Positions 41,891 to 42,107 of a stretch of DNA of 42,107 nt are shown one piece after another. Source of the DNA: Gammaproteobacteria bacterium (GTDB taxonomy: Bacteria > Pseudomonadota > Gammaproteobacteria > Steroidobacterales > Steroidobacteraceae). The position numbers were made by a program, and so were the translations under genes. Below the pieces are notes generated by a model, which was not told where the DNA came from, did no database searches, and worked only from the letters and a program-made list of their open reading frames with translations. How positions within the stretch are numbered: position 1 is the first letter of the stretch; each line of letters opens with the position of its first letter. The stretch lies in NCBI GenBank assembly GCA_003134045.1, contig PLAH01000034.1:1-42107 (forward strand), given 5' to 3'.

Positions 41891-42107
41891 ATGCGTGTAT
41901 TCGTTACCGGTGCTACCGGATTCATCGGTTCGGCCGTCGTCAAGGACTTGATTGCGGCGGGCCATCAGGTGCTCGGCCTCTGCCGTTCAAACGACAAGGC
42001 GGCGGCCCTGGCGGCCACGGGAGCCGAGGTTTATCGCGGGTCAATCGAGGATGAGGACAGCCTCAAGAACGGGGCGGCGCAAGCGGACGGCGTCATCCAC
42101 CTGGCCT
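41891..42107 (+). CDS. SDR/NAD-dependent epimerase family protein, 3' end outside window
   Basis: 72 codons visible. [20 protein letters not shown] is the extended-SDR dinucleotide fold (TGxxGxxG), followed by [29 protein letters not shown] and DGVIHLA at the window edge. NAD(P)-dependent; substrate unknown. The ATG at 41891 has GGAGAG upstream. Divergent from marR with about 230 bp between starts, including an AT-rich zone (41797-41860) that probably contains its promoter. Confidence 0.9.
   Translation, partial: MRVFVTGATGFIGSAVVKDLIAAGHQVLGLCRSNDKAAALAATGAEVYRGSIEDEDSLKNGAAQADGVIHLA

Overview
The window is 42.1 kb of GC-rich DNA (roughly two thirds G+C by eye over most of its length) from a Gammaproteobacterium. 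The evidence is a set of gene orders typical of that class: dapF-DUF484-xerC-hslV-hslU-DUF971-ubiE-ubiJ-ubiB, the presence of the gammaproteobacterial ubiquinone factors UbiJ and UbiK, and the P-II / ubiK / comM neighbourhood known from Pseudomonas. A VPLPA/PEP-CTERM surface protein and an uncommon envelope-stress cluster suggest a soil or freshwater lineage near Nevskiales/Steroidobacterales/Xanthomonadales. That placement is inference; no rRNA gene is present.

Layout. 1-4864: the 3' part of a translationally coupled trp operon (trpD partial, trpC, trpF, trpB, trpA) ending in a small zinc-ribbon protein. 5118-11526: a signalling and envelope cluster with a receiver-less sigma-54 activator, a NarL-type response regulator, a stand-alone receiver, two lipoproteins (one OmpA-like) behind a near-consensus sigma-54 promoter and a three-hairpin leader, a CHASE3/HisKA_3 sensor kinase, and a YqjD/YqjE/YqjK-like membrane operon. 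11535-17106: a 1339-residue GH94 protein equal to the C-terminal half of cyclic beta-1,2-glucan synthase, a transglutaminase-like protein and TspO. 17103-25011: ubiB, ubiJ, ubiE, a DUF971 gene, hslU, hslV, xerC, a DUF484 gene and dapF, all on the minus strand. 25118-31172: an orphan ParA ATPase, a frameshifted remnant of a dinucleotide-binding protein, a ferredoxin-reductase fusion, hemD and hemC, a 3-hydroxyisobutyrate dehydrogenase-like protein, a DUF4124 protein, and two P-II proteins with an NtrC/sigma-54 type promoter upstream. 31388-38474: ubiK, the VPLPA-CTERM protein, comM, cytochrome c5, two membrane proteins, a beta-carbonic anhydrase and a Mug-type DNA glycosylase.

38522-42107: tRNA-Arg(CCG), a frameshifted antitoxin remnant, and then a visibly less GC-rich block. 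This block holds a marR-hydrolase-small membrane protein-DHA2 efflux operon behind a tandem palindromic operator, and the start of a divergent SDR gene. It looks like laterally acquired DNA next to a tRNA.

Functional themes. Tryptophan synthesis, ubiquinone and heme synthesis, and nitrogen signalling are housekeeping. The least ordinary parts are the sigma-54/two-component envelope cluster with its structured leader, the synthase-less GH94 protein beside it, the P-II pair without amtB, and the tRNA-proximal detoxification block. I found no CRISPR array, prophage, insertion sequence or rRNA. Nothing in the window clearly announces a wholly new defence or mobile system.
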